The position numbers and the translations under genes were made by a program. Under the pieces are notes generated by a model, which was given only the letters and a program-made list of their open reading frames with translations, had not been told where the DNA came from and did not search any database. Of a stretch of 64,000 bases of DNA, positions 1 through 9,101 are shown piece by piece. The first letter of the stretch is position 1. The number at the start of each line of letters is the position of its first letter. Source of the DNA: Psychrobacter pacificensis. GTDB lineage: Bacteria; Pseudomonadota; Gammaproteobacteria; Pseudomonadales; Moraxellaceae. Location: positions 1 to 64,000 of the forward strand of contig NZ_FNAL01000008.1 of NCBI RefSeq assembly GCF_900101915.1, read 5' to 3'.

Positions 1-324
1 GAGACTTTATTTGCTTGTCTAAAGGGCCGTGGCTTTAATCTTGAAGATACCCACTTAACCCATCTTGATCGGGTCAGTAAATTAGTCGCAGTGAACGCCT
101 TAGCATTTTGTTGGGCTTATCATGTCGGTATTTATAAAGACAAAGATAAGCCGTTAAAGCGCAAGTTAAAGTCAAACGCTCGACCTCAAGCCAGTTTGTT
201 TGCGCTTGGCCTGGATGTGTTGATTGAGGGCCTTCACTTGGTGTTCTTTAACAATGATAAGACTGTATTTCGACAGTTAGTTAGCTTTTTAACCCCTAAA
301 CCTATGAAAATCGGGTGGGGATGA
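1..324 (+). CDS. IS4-family transposase, C-terminal part (cut by window edge)
   Basis: The reading frame is open from the first base and ends in TGA at 322-324, giving the last 107 residues of a transposase. The stretch KGRGFNLEDTHLTHLDRV followed by AFCWAY is typical of the C-terminal part of IS4-family DDE transposases, where the glutamate of the catalytic triad lies in the segment between the GRGFNLEDTH and LVAVNALAF blocks or just before it. It is followed by lysine-rich sequence and a short hydrophobic tail. The N-terminal half and left inverted repeat lie outside the window, so it cannot be judged whether the element is intact. I could not identify the right inverted repeat between the stop codon and the lipoprotein gene at 429. 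Confidence 0.75.
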   Translation, partial: ETLFACLKGRGFNLEDTHLTHLDRVSKLVAVNALAFCWAYHVGIYKDKDKPLKRKLKSNARPQASLFALGLDVLIEGLHLVFFNNDKTVFRQLVSFLTPKPMKIGWG

Positions 325-428
325 TTTTTTTGTCGTGTGCAGAGAAGTTTTATTACAAAACAGTTGCATAAAAGAGACTTTAAGCTTAGACTTTTCGACC
401 CAACAAATATTAACTAATGGAGTCACGT

Positions 429-728
429 ATGAAAAAAGTTGTTGCTGTGGCATTGCTCGCTGTTTTGACATCAGGTTGTGCGACGCAAAACTATCTTGTG
501 TCTTCATCGACTGCACCGACAGCCGCTACAAAGGCTGATGCTGATAAAATGCAGACTTTCTTTGTCAGCGGTTTGGGTCAAGAACAAGACATTGATGCGG
601 CCGAAGTTTGCCAAGGCAAAGAGAATGTGGCTAGTATCCAAACGCAAAGCAACTTTATCAATATTGCGCTAGGTTTTATATCTTCAGGTATCTACACCCC
701 ACGCCAAGTCCGTGTTTACTGCAAGTAA
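429..728 (+). CDS. Bor/Iss-family outer-membrane lipoprotein, copy 1
   Basis: This 99-residue protein has a lipoprotein signal peptide with the lipobox TSGC, so Cys17 is the predicted lipidated residue. The mature part carries QTFFVSGLGQEQDIDAAEVC and ends GIYTPRQVRVYCK, the pattern of phage lambda Bor and E. coli Iss lipoproteins, which sit on the outer membrane and are linked to serum survival in E. coli. Two further cysteines (in EVCQG and VYCK) are conserved with copy 2. The ATG at 429 was chosen over an in-frame ATG at 417 because the longer form would put four residues in front of the signal peptide. A second family member starts 12 bases after the stop. The role in a non-enteric host is not known. 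Confidence 0.8.
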   Translation: MKKVVAVALLAVLTSGCATQNYLVSSSTAPTAATKADADKMQTFFVSGLGQEQDIDAAEVCQGKENVASIQTQSNFINIALGFISSGIYTPRQVRVYCK

Positions 729-740
729 GGAATAATGAAT

Positions 741-1034
741 ATGAAAAAACTACTAACAATGGCAGTGATGGGTTCAGTATTATTGGTATCAGGTTGTGCA
801 ACCCAAACAGGTCTTATTCAACCAACTCAAAATACCACTCCAGAATATACTAAGTCACAGACCTTCTTTATTGGCGGTATTGGGCAAGAACAGACTGTAA
901 ACGCTGCTGAAGTATGCGGCGGCGCACAAAATGTTGCCAAAGTTCAAACAGTACAAGAAGCCAAGGACATCGCACTAGGTTTGGTCACTTTTGGTATTTA
1001 TACCCCTCGTACGGCTAAAGTTTTCTGTCGATAA
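741..1034 (+). CDS. Bor/Iss-family outer-membrane lipoprotein, copy 2
   Basis: A 97-residue paralogue of the preceding gene. It has a signal peptide with lipobox VSGC (Cys19) and a Bor-type domain with QTFFIGGIGQEQTVNAAEVC, LGLVTFGIYTP and a terminal VFCR. The TAAGGA overlapping the stop of copy 1 lies 3 bases before an ATG at 735 and 9 bases before the ATG at 741, so 741 is the better start. The two genes are translationally close and end at a strong terminator, so they look like a two-gene transcription unit. The two copies are clearly divergent outside the conserved blocks, which argues for an old duplication rather than a recent one. Confidence 0.8.
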   Translation: MKKLLTMAVMGSVLLVSGCATQTGLIQPTQNTTPEYTKSQTFFIGGIGQEQTVNAAEVCGGAQNVAKVQTVQEAKDIALGLVTFGIYTPRTAKVFCR

Positions 1035-1111
1035 GAGACGCTATCAATACCTCACATCATTTATTTTGACCATTAATTGATCGATGTTGAGCGCTGTATC
1101 TTAGAGCCGTT

Positions 1112-1149
1112 AAAAAAAGAGCAAACAGTCACTGTTTGCTCTTTTTTTT
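1112..1149 (+). terminator. Rho-independent terminator after the lipoprotein pair
   Basis: The arms AGAGCAAACAGT and ACTGTTTGCTCT form a long stem that is preceded by a run of A and followed by a run of eight T. It can work in both directions, but only the plus-strand genes need it. Confidence 0.85.
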
Positions 1150-1365
1150 ATGGTGAGTATTGGTCATCAGTGATGACAGAGATGCTGCAATGAATGGGTA
1201 AGATAACTGGTAATATTTTTATAACGGTGTTTATTTTGATTATTGCTATCATAAAGTATGGACTATAAAAAATGACTATACCGAACACTAATATTGATCG
1301 ATATGATCCATTCTACAGTTGGCATTTCGGTATGACTGATATGTTTTTATGTTGAGGAAAATAAC
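1150..1365. other. Leader/promoter region of cbpA
   Basis: There is no gene here. An 8-bp inverted repeat (ATACCGAA at 1278-1285 and TTCGGTAT at 1326-1333, 40 bases apart) lies just upstream of cbpA and could form a stem in the leader or bind a regulator. The Shine-Dalgarno sequence GAGGA lies at about 1354. Confidence 0.3.
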
Positions 1366-2382
1366 ATGGCAGAAAAAAATTACTATGACATTTTAGGGGT
1401 CAAAAAAGACGCCACAGACGCCGAGATCAAAAAAAAATACCGTAAGCTTGTGCGTCAATTTCACCCTGATGTCAGCGATGATCCAGACGCGGATAGTAAG
1501 ATTGCTGAGATTAATAACGCTTATGAAACCATTAGAGATAAAGACAAGCGTGCCGAATACGATGCGATGTTGGACAACCCGTTCGCTGGACAAGGTGGTG
1601 CAGGCGGTTTTGGTGGTTTTGGCGGTCAGGCAGGAACGTCGCAAGGCGGTTTTCGCTGGGAGGATATCAAAGGCCAGTTCGGCGATGGCGAAGCATTTGG
1701 CGATGGCGGCTTTCGTTTCGATGATATTTTTTCAGCGTTTGGTCGCGGGGCGCGTGGTTCAGCCAGTGGTCGCTCTCAAAGCCAAGGGTTTGACCCTTTC
1801 GGTGGCGGTTTTGGGACGCAAGATAGTAAAGGTCAGGACCAGCATGCCGAGATTACGGTCGATCTGTCTTCGGTCTATCAAGGGGACGATTACAGCATCA
1901 AGTTAAACGTTCCTGTGCGTCAGCCTAATGGCGAGGTGAGCTACGACAACAAAACGCTCAAAATTAAAATTCCAAAAGGCATTACCGATGGCAAGCAAAT
2001 TCGCTTGAGCGGGCAAGGTGCTGCTGGCAGTAGTAATGGCAAAAATGGTGATTTGTTCTTAAAAGTAAAAATCCGCCATGATGACAATATCCGTATCGAA
2101 GGTGCAGACGTTTACCAGACTGTCAATATCGCACCATGGGAAGCCGCATTGGGTGAAAAAATTAATGTCAGCACGCCAGCTGGCACACTTGGTGTGACCA
2201 TACCCAAAAACAGTAAATCAGGTAGCAATCTGCGTCTAAAGGGCAAAGGTATCCCTGCCAAGCAAGCGGGCGATTTATACTTGACCTTAAATATCATTAA
2301 CCCTGATGTCAGTAGCGATGCGGCAAGACAGGCTTATGAGCAGCTCAAGCAAGCCTTTGCCGGCACCACTATCAACCGTTAA
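1366..2382 (+). CDS. cbpA: Curved-DNA-binding co-chaperone CbpA (DnaJ family)
   Basis: A 338-residue class II J-domain protein. Residues 4-70 form the J domain with the HPD motif at 33-35, which stimulates the ATPase of DnaK. Residues about 72-145 are a Gly/Phe-rich linker with repeated GFGGFG-like units. The remainder is the pair of substrate-binding beta domains (ILNVPVRQP, VKIRHDDNIRIEGADVYQ, IPAKQAGDLYL). There is no CxxCxGxG zinc domain, which separates it from true DnaJ. The length fits the E. coli protein of about 306 residues with a longer linker. The next gene encodes the matching CbpM modulator, which supports CbpA over other J proteins. Confidence 0.93.
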   Translation: MAEKNYYDILGVKKDATDAEIKKKYRKLVRQFHPDVSDDPDADSKIAEINNAYETIRDKDKRAEYDAMLDNPFAGQGGAGGFGGFGGQAGTSQGGFRWEDIKGQFGDGEAFGDGGFRFDDIFSAFGRGARGSASGRSQSQGFDPFGGGFGTQDSKGQDQHAEITVDLSSVYQGDDYSIKLNVPVRQPNGEVSYDNKTLKIKIPKGITDGKQIRLSGQGAAGSSNGKNGDLFLKVKIRHDDNIRIEGADVYQTVNIAPWEAALGEKINVSTPAGTLGVTIPKNSKSGSNLRLKGKGIPAKQAGDLYLTLNIINPDVSSDAARQAYEQLKQAFAGTTINR

Positions 2383-2475
2383 TCCATGCGCTTGATGGTC
2401 GACATTCATCATTATAGTTAGCCATAGAGATGAATGCACCAAGGATGAAATAAAGAGAAAACGAGGATAATAGCT

Positions 2476-2799
2476 ATGAAACACTCGCCTGAATTTACCG
2501 ATATCATTATGAGCTTAGATGAGCTTGTCTCTGCTTGTGGCCAAGAGCGCCAATGGGTCATCGAATTGATTGAAGAAAGTATTATTGAATACGATGTACC
2601 AGAACGTGAGCAATTCACTGGCTATCAGCTGACAACCGTGCGCCGTGCCTCACGACTCAGCCGTGATTTTGATGCCAGCGTGCCTGCCATTGGGTTGATA
2701 CTTGAACTGTTAGATGAGGTTGAGCAGCTGCGTCAATTCAAACGACAGTCTGAGCGCCAAACGCCTATCATAGAGGTTGAGATCGACAGTATAAAGTAG
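2476..2799 (+). CDS. cbpM: CbpA modulator CbpM
   Basis: This 107-residue protein has the MerR-like layout of CbpM: LDELVSACGQERQWVIELIEESIIE, then YQLTTVRRASRLSRDFDASVPAIGLILELLDEVEQL. The family binds the J domain of CbpA and blocks both its co-chaperone and its DNA-binding activity. It starts 93 bases after cbpA with no terminator in between, so the two are probably co-transcribed as in E. coli. It ends at a strong bidirectional terminator shared with sstT. Confidence 0.9.
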   Translation: MKHSPEFTDIIMSLDELVSACGQERQWVIELIEESIIEYDVPEREQFTGYQLTTVRRASRLSRDFDASVPAIGLILELLDEVEQLRQFKRQSERQTPIIEVEIDSIK

Positions 2800-2821
2800 T
2801 TAAGACCTAAAAACACCGCAT

Positions 2822-2850
2822 AAAAAAAGGCCTTTATTAGGCCTTTTTTT
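2822..2850. terminator. Bidirectional terminator between cbpM and sstT
   Basis: AAAAAAAGGCCT and AGGCCTTTTTTT flank a short TTATT loop. A-run and T-run on both sides let it stop transcription from both converging genes. Confidence 0.88.
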
Positions 2851-2876
2851 ATCGACAGAAAATGCTTTGCTAAAAA

Positions 2877-4079
2877 TTAACGTGAATAAGTAGGATCAGC
2901 TGCTGCGGTAAATAATACATCAGTTGACGAGTTCAGAGCCGTCTCTGCCGAGTCTTGAATCACACCGATGATAAACCCAATGGCAACCACTTGCATGGCG
3001 ATGTCGTTCGGTATGCTAAATAAGCTCGCTGCCAAAGGAATCAGCAGCAACGAACCACCAGCAACACCAGAAGCACCGCAAGCACTAATCGTCGCCACCA
3101 AACTCAATAGAAGCGCTGAAGCAAAAGACACCTCAATGCCCAAGGTGTGAGCGGCAGCAAGGGTTAACACGTTGATGGTAATCGCCGCACCCGCCATGTT
3201 GATAGTTGCTCCTAGCGGGATGGTCACTGAGTAAGTATCTTCGTGCAATCCAAGCTTACGCGCTAGGTTCATATTCACAGGAATATTGGCAGCCGAACTG
3301 CGCGTAAAGAAGGCTGTAATTCCTGATTCGCGTAGACATCTGAACACAAGTGGATAAGGGTTTTTGCCCGTCTTAACAAACACGATAATAGGGTTTGCGA
3401 CCAAAGCGATAAACAGCATACAGCTGATAAGTACCATCAAAATACGGGCATAGCCTGCTAGCGAGGCAAAGCCTGTTTCAGCGACCGTACTGGCAACCAG
3501 ACCCAAAATACCAAAAGGCGCTAGGGCAATAATCCACTTGACCACTTGCGAGATGGCATCAGCAAAGTCACCAACGACATTGCGGGCCGTGTCGCTGGCT
3601 TGGCGTAGCGCAAAACCAATGATGATGGCCCATGCCAAGATACCGATATAATTGGCTTCTGCAATGGCATTGACCGGATTGGCAACCAAATTCATCAATA
3701 GGTTGGTCAATACTTCTTTTAGGTCAGCGGGGGGAACTTGCGCGATATCGGCGTTGACCAATACCAGATCAGTGGGGAACAAAAAGCTGGCACCAACGGC
3801 AGTTAAGGCAGCCAAAAAAGTGCCAAACATATACATGATGAGCACAGGCTTGACATAGACTTCATTGCCACTGCGATGTTGGCTAATCGCCGCCATGACC
3901 AAAATGAACACCAGTATAGGCGCTACGGCTTTGAGCGCGCCGACAAATAGCGTACCAAGTAGCCCTATGGCGATACCGATACTTGGTGCTAGCCAACCGA
4001 TCAGCACCCCCAACACCAAACTAATAATAATGAGCGGCACCAGCCCAATACGCTGATACATCGCAATCAATGAACGCAT
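2877..4079 (-). CDS. sstT: Na+/serine-threonine symporter SstT
   Basis: A 400-residue inner-membrane protein of the dicarboxylate/amino acid:cation symporter family. It has multiple hydrophobic helices and the SstT-like stretch [20 protein letters not shown], followed later by [20 protein letters not shown] (serine-rich re-entrant loop) and [19 protein letters not shown] (cation-site helix). The product imports serine and threonine with sodium. The ATG at 4079 was chosen because GAGGA stands 8 bases before it; an in-frame ATG 24 bases upstream has no ribosome-binding site. It is a single gene with its own terminator. Confidence 0.92.
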   Translation of the reverse strand: MRSLIAMYQRIGLVPLIIISLVLGVLIGWLAPSIGIAIGLLGTLFVGALKAVAPILVFILVMAAISQHRSGNEVYVKPVLIMYMFGTFLAALTAVGASFLFPTDLVLVNADIAQVPPADLKEVLTNLLMNLVANPVNAIAEANYIGILAWAIIIGFALRQASDTARNVVGDFADAISQVVKWIIALAPFGILGLVASTVAETGFASLAGYARILMVLISCMLFIALVANPIIVFVKTGKNPYPLVFRCLRESGITAFFTRSSAANIPVNMNLARKLGLHEDTYSVTIPLGATINMAGAAITINVLTLAAAHTLGIEVSFASALLLSLVATISACGASGVAGGSLLLIPLAASLFSIPNDIAMQVVAIGFIIGVIQDSAETALNSSTDVLFTAAADPTYSR

Positions 4080-4267
4080 TTGTACATCCTCGACATCTGT
4101 CAAAAGTAAATGAATTGTTTGAGCAAAAATTTATCGAGGGATGGTAGCATTTTTTGGCATATTCGCATACCACTCATAGCAGTGGAGGCGACGTATAAAG
4201 TAACAGGTAAAATATAACGAGTGTGCTCAAATGTGGAGCAAGTATAGACGAAGGCAAATGAGCAAAA

Positions 4268-4284
4268 ATGCTTAGGGCGTGTTA
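4268..4284. repeat. Solitary copy of the MITE terminal motif
   Basis: TTAGGGCGTGTT is identical to the end of the two 277-bp elements that flank pilB, including the flanking TTA. No matching inverted end is visible nearby, so this is either a remnant or chance. Confidence 0.35.
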
Positions 4285-4323
4285 AAAGTAGTGATAAGGT
4301 AAAGAGAGAAATAAACGGCAGCG

Positions 4324-4791
4324 CTATACCCTAAAGTGGGTCAACTCATAGCCTAATTGCTGATAGGCTTTATATTTGTGGCGACCTTCTTGGGTACTGG
4401 TAGCATCAGGTCGGATCAGCTCAAGGACGCGAGAGGGCTTGGCGTTATTGGTCGCTGCCATAAAATCATTGATAGGGCGCGTTGTTGTGTTGAGCACGAT
4501 ACCATTAAAGTCTGCTGGCATATAACTGCCGAGCAATACGGGCGCTAAAGATTTGTCGGCGTCAGAGTCAGCGGCTTTAGAATGAATATCCGACAGGCAT
4601 TGATGCGGTATAAAGCTCGTGGCCTCTTGTGCCCAAAGTGCTCTATCTAGCTCTGCTAGCAACGTTTCATCTTCGATCAAAATCAATAAAGACTGCGTGC
4701 TTTTGTTCAGTGCTGTCTGAGTCAGCTGACAAATAAAGCCCAAGAAATCTTGGGCTTTACTCTCACTTAATACATAAAAACTGATCTTCAT
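4324..4791 (-). CDS. holC: DNA polymerase III chi subunit HolC
   Basis: This 155-residue protein starts MKISFYVLSE and contains the chi-type pattern FICQLTQTALNKSTQSLLILIEDETLLAELDRALW, then SFIPHQC and GIVLNTTTRPI. Chi links the clamp-loader psi subunit to single-strand binding protein at the replication fork. It lies 75 bases downstream of pepA, the usual neighbour in gammaproteobacteria, where valS often follows; valS is not present here. An in-frame upstream start 12 codons earlier would add residues without family support, so 4791 is preferred. Confidence 0.88.
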   Translation of the reverse strand: MKISFYVLSESKAQDFLGFICQLTQTALNKSTQSLLILIEDETLLAELDRALWAQEATSFIPHQCLSDIHSKAADSDADKSLAPVLLGSYMPADFNGIVLNTTTRPINDFMAATNNAKPSRVLELIRPDATSTQEGRHKYKAYQQLGYELTHFRV

Positions 4792-4866
4792 AGAATGGTT
4801 TTCATAAAGTATTTGATAAAATAGCATTTATCAATAGACGGTCGTTAATGCACTGCCATTGATCGA

Positions 4867-6525
4867 TTAAGCCATATCCGCGCTGTTTTTCAGGTACTGC
4901 ATAAATAGCGGTACTGGACGGCCAGTCGCGGCTTTGTCTTTGCCTGAGTTCCATGCGGTACCAGCAATGTCTAAATGCGCCCATGCCTGACCTTCTTCAA
5001 TGAAGCGAGACAAGAAGCAAGCGGCAGTCACTGCGCCCGCACCTTTACCACCGATGTTTTGGATATCAGCAATTGGCGAGTCAATCAGTGCTTGATACTC
5101 ATCATCAAGTGGCATGTGCCAGATAAGATCACCTGATAAGTTGCTCGCATTCTCGAGATCAAACAATACATCTTCATCGTTACTAAAGACTGCCGAACGC
5201 ACATGGCCCAATGCAACCACACAAGCACCCGTCAATGTGGCGACATCGATGATGGCTTTTGGATTATAGCGCTGTACATAGCATAAAGTATCAGCCAGTA
5301 CCAAGCGACCTTCGGCATCGGTGTTCAGAATTTCAACAGATTTACCATTCATGGCTTTGACAATATCGCCTGGGCGCGTGGCATCCCCTGATGGCATGTT
5401 TTCAGCACAGGCGAGCGCACCGACCACGTTGATTGGTAGACGTGCTTCACATAAAGCTTTGATAGTACCAAGTACTGAGGCTGAACCACCCATGTCAAAC
5501 TTCATCTCATCCATTGCCGCGCCTGGCTTGATTGAGATACCGCCTGAATCAAAGGTCACGCCTTTACCGACCAAGACGATAGGCGCATCATCATTTGTAG
5601 CTTGTGCATTATTGTCGCTAGCTTTGCCGGCTTTCTTAGCGGATTTTTTGGTTGGTAGTTTATCAGTGAGCGCTTTTTTTAGACCAGTCACTTTCGCGTT
5701 GCTAATCGTTTGCTCGGTGGTGCCAGCGTTTGCACTAAATGAGGATTTACCGCGGTACTCCATGATGACAAGCTGACCTTCTTTGGTAGAGCCTTGAGCC
5801 ACTGATAAGAAACAGTTCATACCCAGCGCTGACATCTCGTCTTCACCGAGTACCTTGACAGTCAATAGGTCAGGATAGGTTTTTGCAAGTTCTTGTGCTT
5901 GCTCTGCCATATATGCAGGGAAGCAAATATTACCTGGCTCATTGGCAACGTCACGAGTGAGGCTTTGACCGGCGAATACTGCCTCAGCAAATGCGAGTGC
6001 AGGCTTTAGTGAGTTATCAGCTAACAGATAAATATCAGTCAATACAGGCGTTGTTTGCTCAGATTTATATTTGTCAAAGCGATAGCTGGCTGCCAATAGG
6101 TTTAGGGCAAATTGACCAAAATGGCTTTCTTCTAGCGCATCACCTAAGGCAACGGTAATAGACGATACACGCTTTTGCGTGCTGCTATAGATGGTCTTGG
6201 CAATTTTTTGCAGTACGGTATTGCTGAATTTGTCCGTGTTACCGACACCAACCAACAATAGCTGTACAGGGTTTTGTTTGGTGGTTTTTTTATCCCCTGC
6301 CAATGCATAATCAGCAACGGTCTCACAGGCTGTGCCCTTAAAATGAGAGACTTCAATCAATTGCTCAATACGAGCGGTATAATCTGTCAGCATGGAGTTG
6401 GCAAGGATGTTTTTCTTATCATCGACCAAGACCACCAGACAAGCGTCGTCTTTACTTTTGGCTTCTTTTTTGAGGATTTTTTGCGTATGCGTCTTTGGCA
6501 GGTGCTGAGATAATTTGATATTCAT
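4867..6525 (-). CDS. pepA: Leucyl aminopeptidase PepA (M17)
   Basis: A 552-residue manganese/zinc aminopeptidase that removes N-terminal residues from peptides in the cytoplasm; E. coli PepA also binds DNA at cer sites together with XerCD. The active-site region is intact: VLVGKGVTFDSGGISIKP, KFDMGGSASVLGT, and the family signature NTDAEGRLVLAD. The protein is longer than the usual 480-505 residues because of an alanine/lysine-rich segment (about residues 276-316) placed just before the catalytic domain. AAGGA stands 7 bases before the ATG at 6525. It is probably co-transcribed with holC. Confidence 0.94.
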   Translation of the reverse strand: MNIKLSQHLPKTHTQKILKKEAKSKDDACLVVLVDDKKNILANSMLTDYTARIEQLIEVSHFKGTACETVADYALAGDKKTTKQNPVQLLLVGVGNTDKFSNTVLQKIAKTIYSSTQKRVSSITVALGDALEESHFGQFALNLLAASYRFDKYKSEQTTPVLTDIYLLADNSLKPALAFAEAVFAGQSLTRDVANEPGNICFPAYMAEQAQELAKTYPDLLTVKVLGEDEMSALGMNCFLSVAQGSTKEGQLVIMEYRGKSSFSANAGTTEQTISNAKVTGLKKALTDKLPTKKSAKKAGKASDNNAQATNDDAPIVLVGKGVTFDSGGISIKPGAAMDEMKFDMGGSASVLGTIKALCEARLPINVVGALACAENMPSGDATRPGDIVKAMNGKSVEILNTDAEGRLVLADTLCYVQRYNPKAIIDVATLTGACVVALGHVRSAVFSNDEDVLFDLENASNLSGDLIWHMPLDDEYQALIDSPIADIQNIGGKGAGAVTAACFLSRFIEEGQAWAHLDIAGTAWNSGKDKAATGRPVPLFMQYLKNSADMA

Positions 6526-6705
6526 ATAGTTATCCTTATTAGAGTTATGAAAATGATGCAATTGCTGGTGCCTGTTAGATTATTGGATTATTTGGCTTGT
6601 AGAGCAATCACGATAGTGTAGCATATTGCGATGATGGTGCGCAGTTTGCACCGTTTAGGTAAAATGTCGGAACCGTTTTACTTGATCAGTGGTTAGGGAT
6701 TCACG

Positions 6706-7323
6706 CTAACCTTTCACCAACTCATCAGTCGTTACTAACGCACTAAACCTGTCTTGTAGCGCTGCCATCGCGGTGTCATGCATGACCTCAGCACTGATGG
6801 TTTTTCTAGTAGCACTTGGGAGATCGCGAGTGGCACAGGCGTCGTGACAGACAAAATTGTCAAAACCCAGATCAAAGGCAGCTCTCACACTGGAACTTAC
6901 GCACATGTGGCTCATGAAACCTGCAAAAATAATTTGTTGTTTGTTTGCAGACGAGAGTAGTGATTGTAGCTGCGTATCATAAAACGCATTGGGATGGTTT
7001 TTGGCAATCACGGTTTCGCCATCTTGCGGCTGTAGCTCTTCGACGATCTCGACGTTAGATGATAAAGGATCAAAGACATTACCATTTTCTGCACCATGAT
7101 GGGTGATGTGAAAGATAGGGACATCTTGCTTGCGGGCTTTATCCAGCAATAGTCGTGCGTTGTCGATGGCCTTAGCGCCTGCTTGACCTAATGGCATGGC
7201 ACCATCGACGTATTCGTTTTGATAATCGATAAGTACGAGGGCGCAATTTGACCAATCAAGTGTATCGAACTGACCACCAGCGAGTTCAAGTAGGGTTGCG
7301 GGCGTAGATGTGGTATTAGTCAT
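6706..7323 (-). CDS. Isochorismatase-family cysteine hydrolase
   Basis: A 205-residue Rossmann-like hydrolase. ALVLIDYQNEYVDGA holds the catalytic aspartate, AKNHPNAFYDT the lysine, and FAGFMSHMCVSSSVRAA the nucleophilic cysteine, so the D-K-C triad is complete. The second typical block, FDNFVCHDACATRDLP, is also present. Members hydrolyse isochorismate, nicotinamide or carbamoylated amines; the sequence does not single out a substrate. GGAGAATACC precedes the ATG at 7323. The gene sits between pepA and lptF. Confidence 0.85.
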   Translation of the reverse strand: MTNTTSTPATLLELAGGQFDTLDWSNCALVLIDYQNEYVDGAMPLGQAGAKAIDNARLLLDKARKQDVPIFHITHHGAENGNVFDPLSSNVEIVEELQPQDGETVIAKNHPNAFYDTQLQSLLSSANKQQIIFAGFMSHMCVSSSVRAAFDLGFDNFVCHDACATRDLPSATRKTISAEVMHDTAMAALQDRFSALVTTDELVKG

Positions 7324-7793
7324 TGGTATTCTCCATTACATTAGATGACATAAAAATATTTTTATCCGTCAGTCAGTTTAGCAATTAATAACAGAGATAG
7401 AGATTCGATGATACGAATGACAAACAAACCTTTCCAAACTAAATAAATAAAAAACGTATTGGAGAAAACCCTGTTAAACCAATTCCATATAAGATTTCAT
7501 TAACGATTTATCCAATATTTGATATGTTTATCGTCTACCGATAGTAATGTGCTATCAGTAAAGTGTACGTAATGTTTGCAAACACATTTCACAGCCATTT
7601 TTAGGCAAAACATGCTAGGATTAGCGGTTATATTTGTCGCTTGTGTTTGTTGAGTAGGACTAATCAGTCACTCAGTAATTGTCAGTATTATTTGAACGTA
7701 TACGATGCCTATGATGCATTGTTATTGTGCTCAAATATGACGATAGATCCCCCAATCCATCATGCGCATACCAACTGTTTAAGAGTACCCATT
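7324..7793. other. Intergenic region upstream of lptF and the isochorismatase gene
   Basis: It separates divergent genes and must hold both promoters. The lptF frame stays open back to 7641, but no convincing start with a ribosome-binding site occurs before 7794. I see no repeat or strong hairpin. Confidence 0.3.
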
Positions 7794-9101
7794 GTGATAT
7801 TACGCCGCTATATGACTCGACAAGTTGCCTCGACCACTGCTTTGGTGCTGGGGTTTTTGGTAGTAATGATGCTTGGCGGTCGTTTGATACGTTATTTTGG
7901 CATTGCTGCTGAAGGCCGTTTGGATATTGGCCTGCTGTTTACGATCATCGGGTACAACCTGCCGTATTTTCTAGAATTGATATTACCGCTGGCCTTTTTT
8001 ATCGCGTTGATGCTGGTGTTTGGTCGTTTATATGTCGATCAAGAAATGGCTGTCATCAATGCCAGTGGGGTGTCTCGCGGTAGGCTGGCTCGCCTGATGA
8101 CACCATTGATATTAGCGTTGTTTGTTGGTGAGGCGGCGCTATCTATCGTAGGCAAACCATGGGGCGTACGCTCATCTGAGGCGGTATGGCAGCAGCAAGC
8201 ATTGACCAGTGCGTTCGATCTGATTAGCCCAAATGAGTTTATAAGCAGCGATAACTACCATCTATACGTGGGTAGTCTCAGCGATGATAAGAAAAAACTA
8301 CAAGATGTGATATTGATCCAATCTGAACCGACGCCAAAGGGTAATGCTGGCAAAAGCGCTGATATGAATAATACGATTGATCAAGAAACCGCTGATCAAA
8401 TGGGCATCTCTGATATGCCAAAAGATATTATAAATAGAGATGCAAAAAACATCAGTAAAGATACCATCACGCTCGCCAAGCGTGCTGAACAGGTCAATAC
8501 TGGCAATAGTGGTGTGACCCAGTTGGATCTATTTCAAGGTCGTCGCTATGAGGTGGGTGCAGGCAGCTTGAAATACAATCAAGTCGCCTTTGACCGTTAT
8601 CGCATCACGCTTACTGAATCCTCGCAAGAGGTCATTACTGAAGACAATATTGAAACCCAAGCAATTGGACCTCTATGGCAAGCGGCAACGGGTGATGCAC
8701 AAACCAGTACAAATAACGCGCTGCGTGCTGCTCAAGGTGAGCTTGGCTACCGTCTGGCACTGCCGTGGCTGATGATTATCGCACCGATGCTGGCTGTACC
8801 GCTTGCGCAAGTGCGTCCACGTCAAGGGCGTTGGCTGCGTCTATTTCCTTCTATCTTATTATTTGTCAGCTGTGCGCTAGGCATCATCTCGCTTAAGAAC
8901 GCAGTGAGCAAAGGCAGTATTAGCGTATGGGCATATGCATGGCTGGTATTAGGCTTTATGGCACTAGCGCTTTATTTGAATTGGGGCAGCCGTGTGCAAC
9001 ATCGATTGCGCTTTCGTAAACAAGAAAATAGATTAGCCGTCGCCGCGCCTATCAGCAGTCTGGACAATCAACACAATAGCTCACAAGGAGGGCAGTCTTA
9101 A
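7794..9101 (+). CDS. lptF: LPS export ABC transporter permease LptF
   Basis: One of two inner-membrane permeases of the LptB2FG complex, which extracts lipopolysaccharide from the inner membrane and passes it to LptC-LptA. The N-terminus VILRRYMTRQVASTTALVLGFLVVMM is the usual LptF start, followed by LPYFLELILPLAFFIALMLVFGRLYVDQEM and a periplasmic beta-jellyroll domain (about residues 125-305), then three C-terminal helices (YRLALPWLMIIAPMLAVPL). The GTG at 7794 with AAGAG eight bases upstream places the first residue at the family start; alternative in-frame starts are ATG 7737 and ATG 7641. At about 435 residues it is longer than E. coli LptF (366) because of an insertion in the periplasmic domain (about residues 180-230) rich in Asp, Asn and Lys. 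Confidence 0.9.
   Translation: MILRRYMTRQVASTTALVLGFLVVMMLGGRLIRYFGIAAEGRLDIGLLFTIIGYNLPYFLELILPLAFFIALMLVFGRLYVDQEMAVINASGVSRGRLARLMTPLILALFVGEAALSIVGKPWGVRSSEAVWQQQALTSAFDLISPNEFISSDNYHLYVGSLSDDKKKLQDVILIQSEPTPKGNAGKSADMNNTIDQETADQMGISDMPKDIINRDAKNISKDTITLAKRAEQVNTGNSGVTQLDLFQGRRYEVGAGSLKYNQVAFDRYRITLTESSQEVITEDNIETQAIGPLWQAATGDAQTSTNNALRAAQGELGYRLALPWLMIIAPMLAVPLAQVRPRQGRWLRLFPSILLFVSCALGIISLKNAVSKGSISVWAYAWLVLGFMALALYLNWGSRVQHRLRFRKQENRLAVAAPISSLDNQHNSSQGGQS

Noticed and set aside
429-1034. Prophage remnant suggested by Bor-like genes
   Set aside because: No other phage genes, integrase or attachment repeats are near; xerD at 12 kb is the housekeeping recombinase.
1448-1906. 152-residue frame on the plus strand
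   Set aside because: Out-of-frame shadow of cbpA created by its repetitive Gly/Phe region.
5321-5776. 151-residue frame on the plus strand
   Set aside because: It lies antisense to pepA, whose catalytic motifs are intact.
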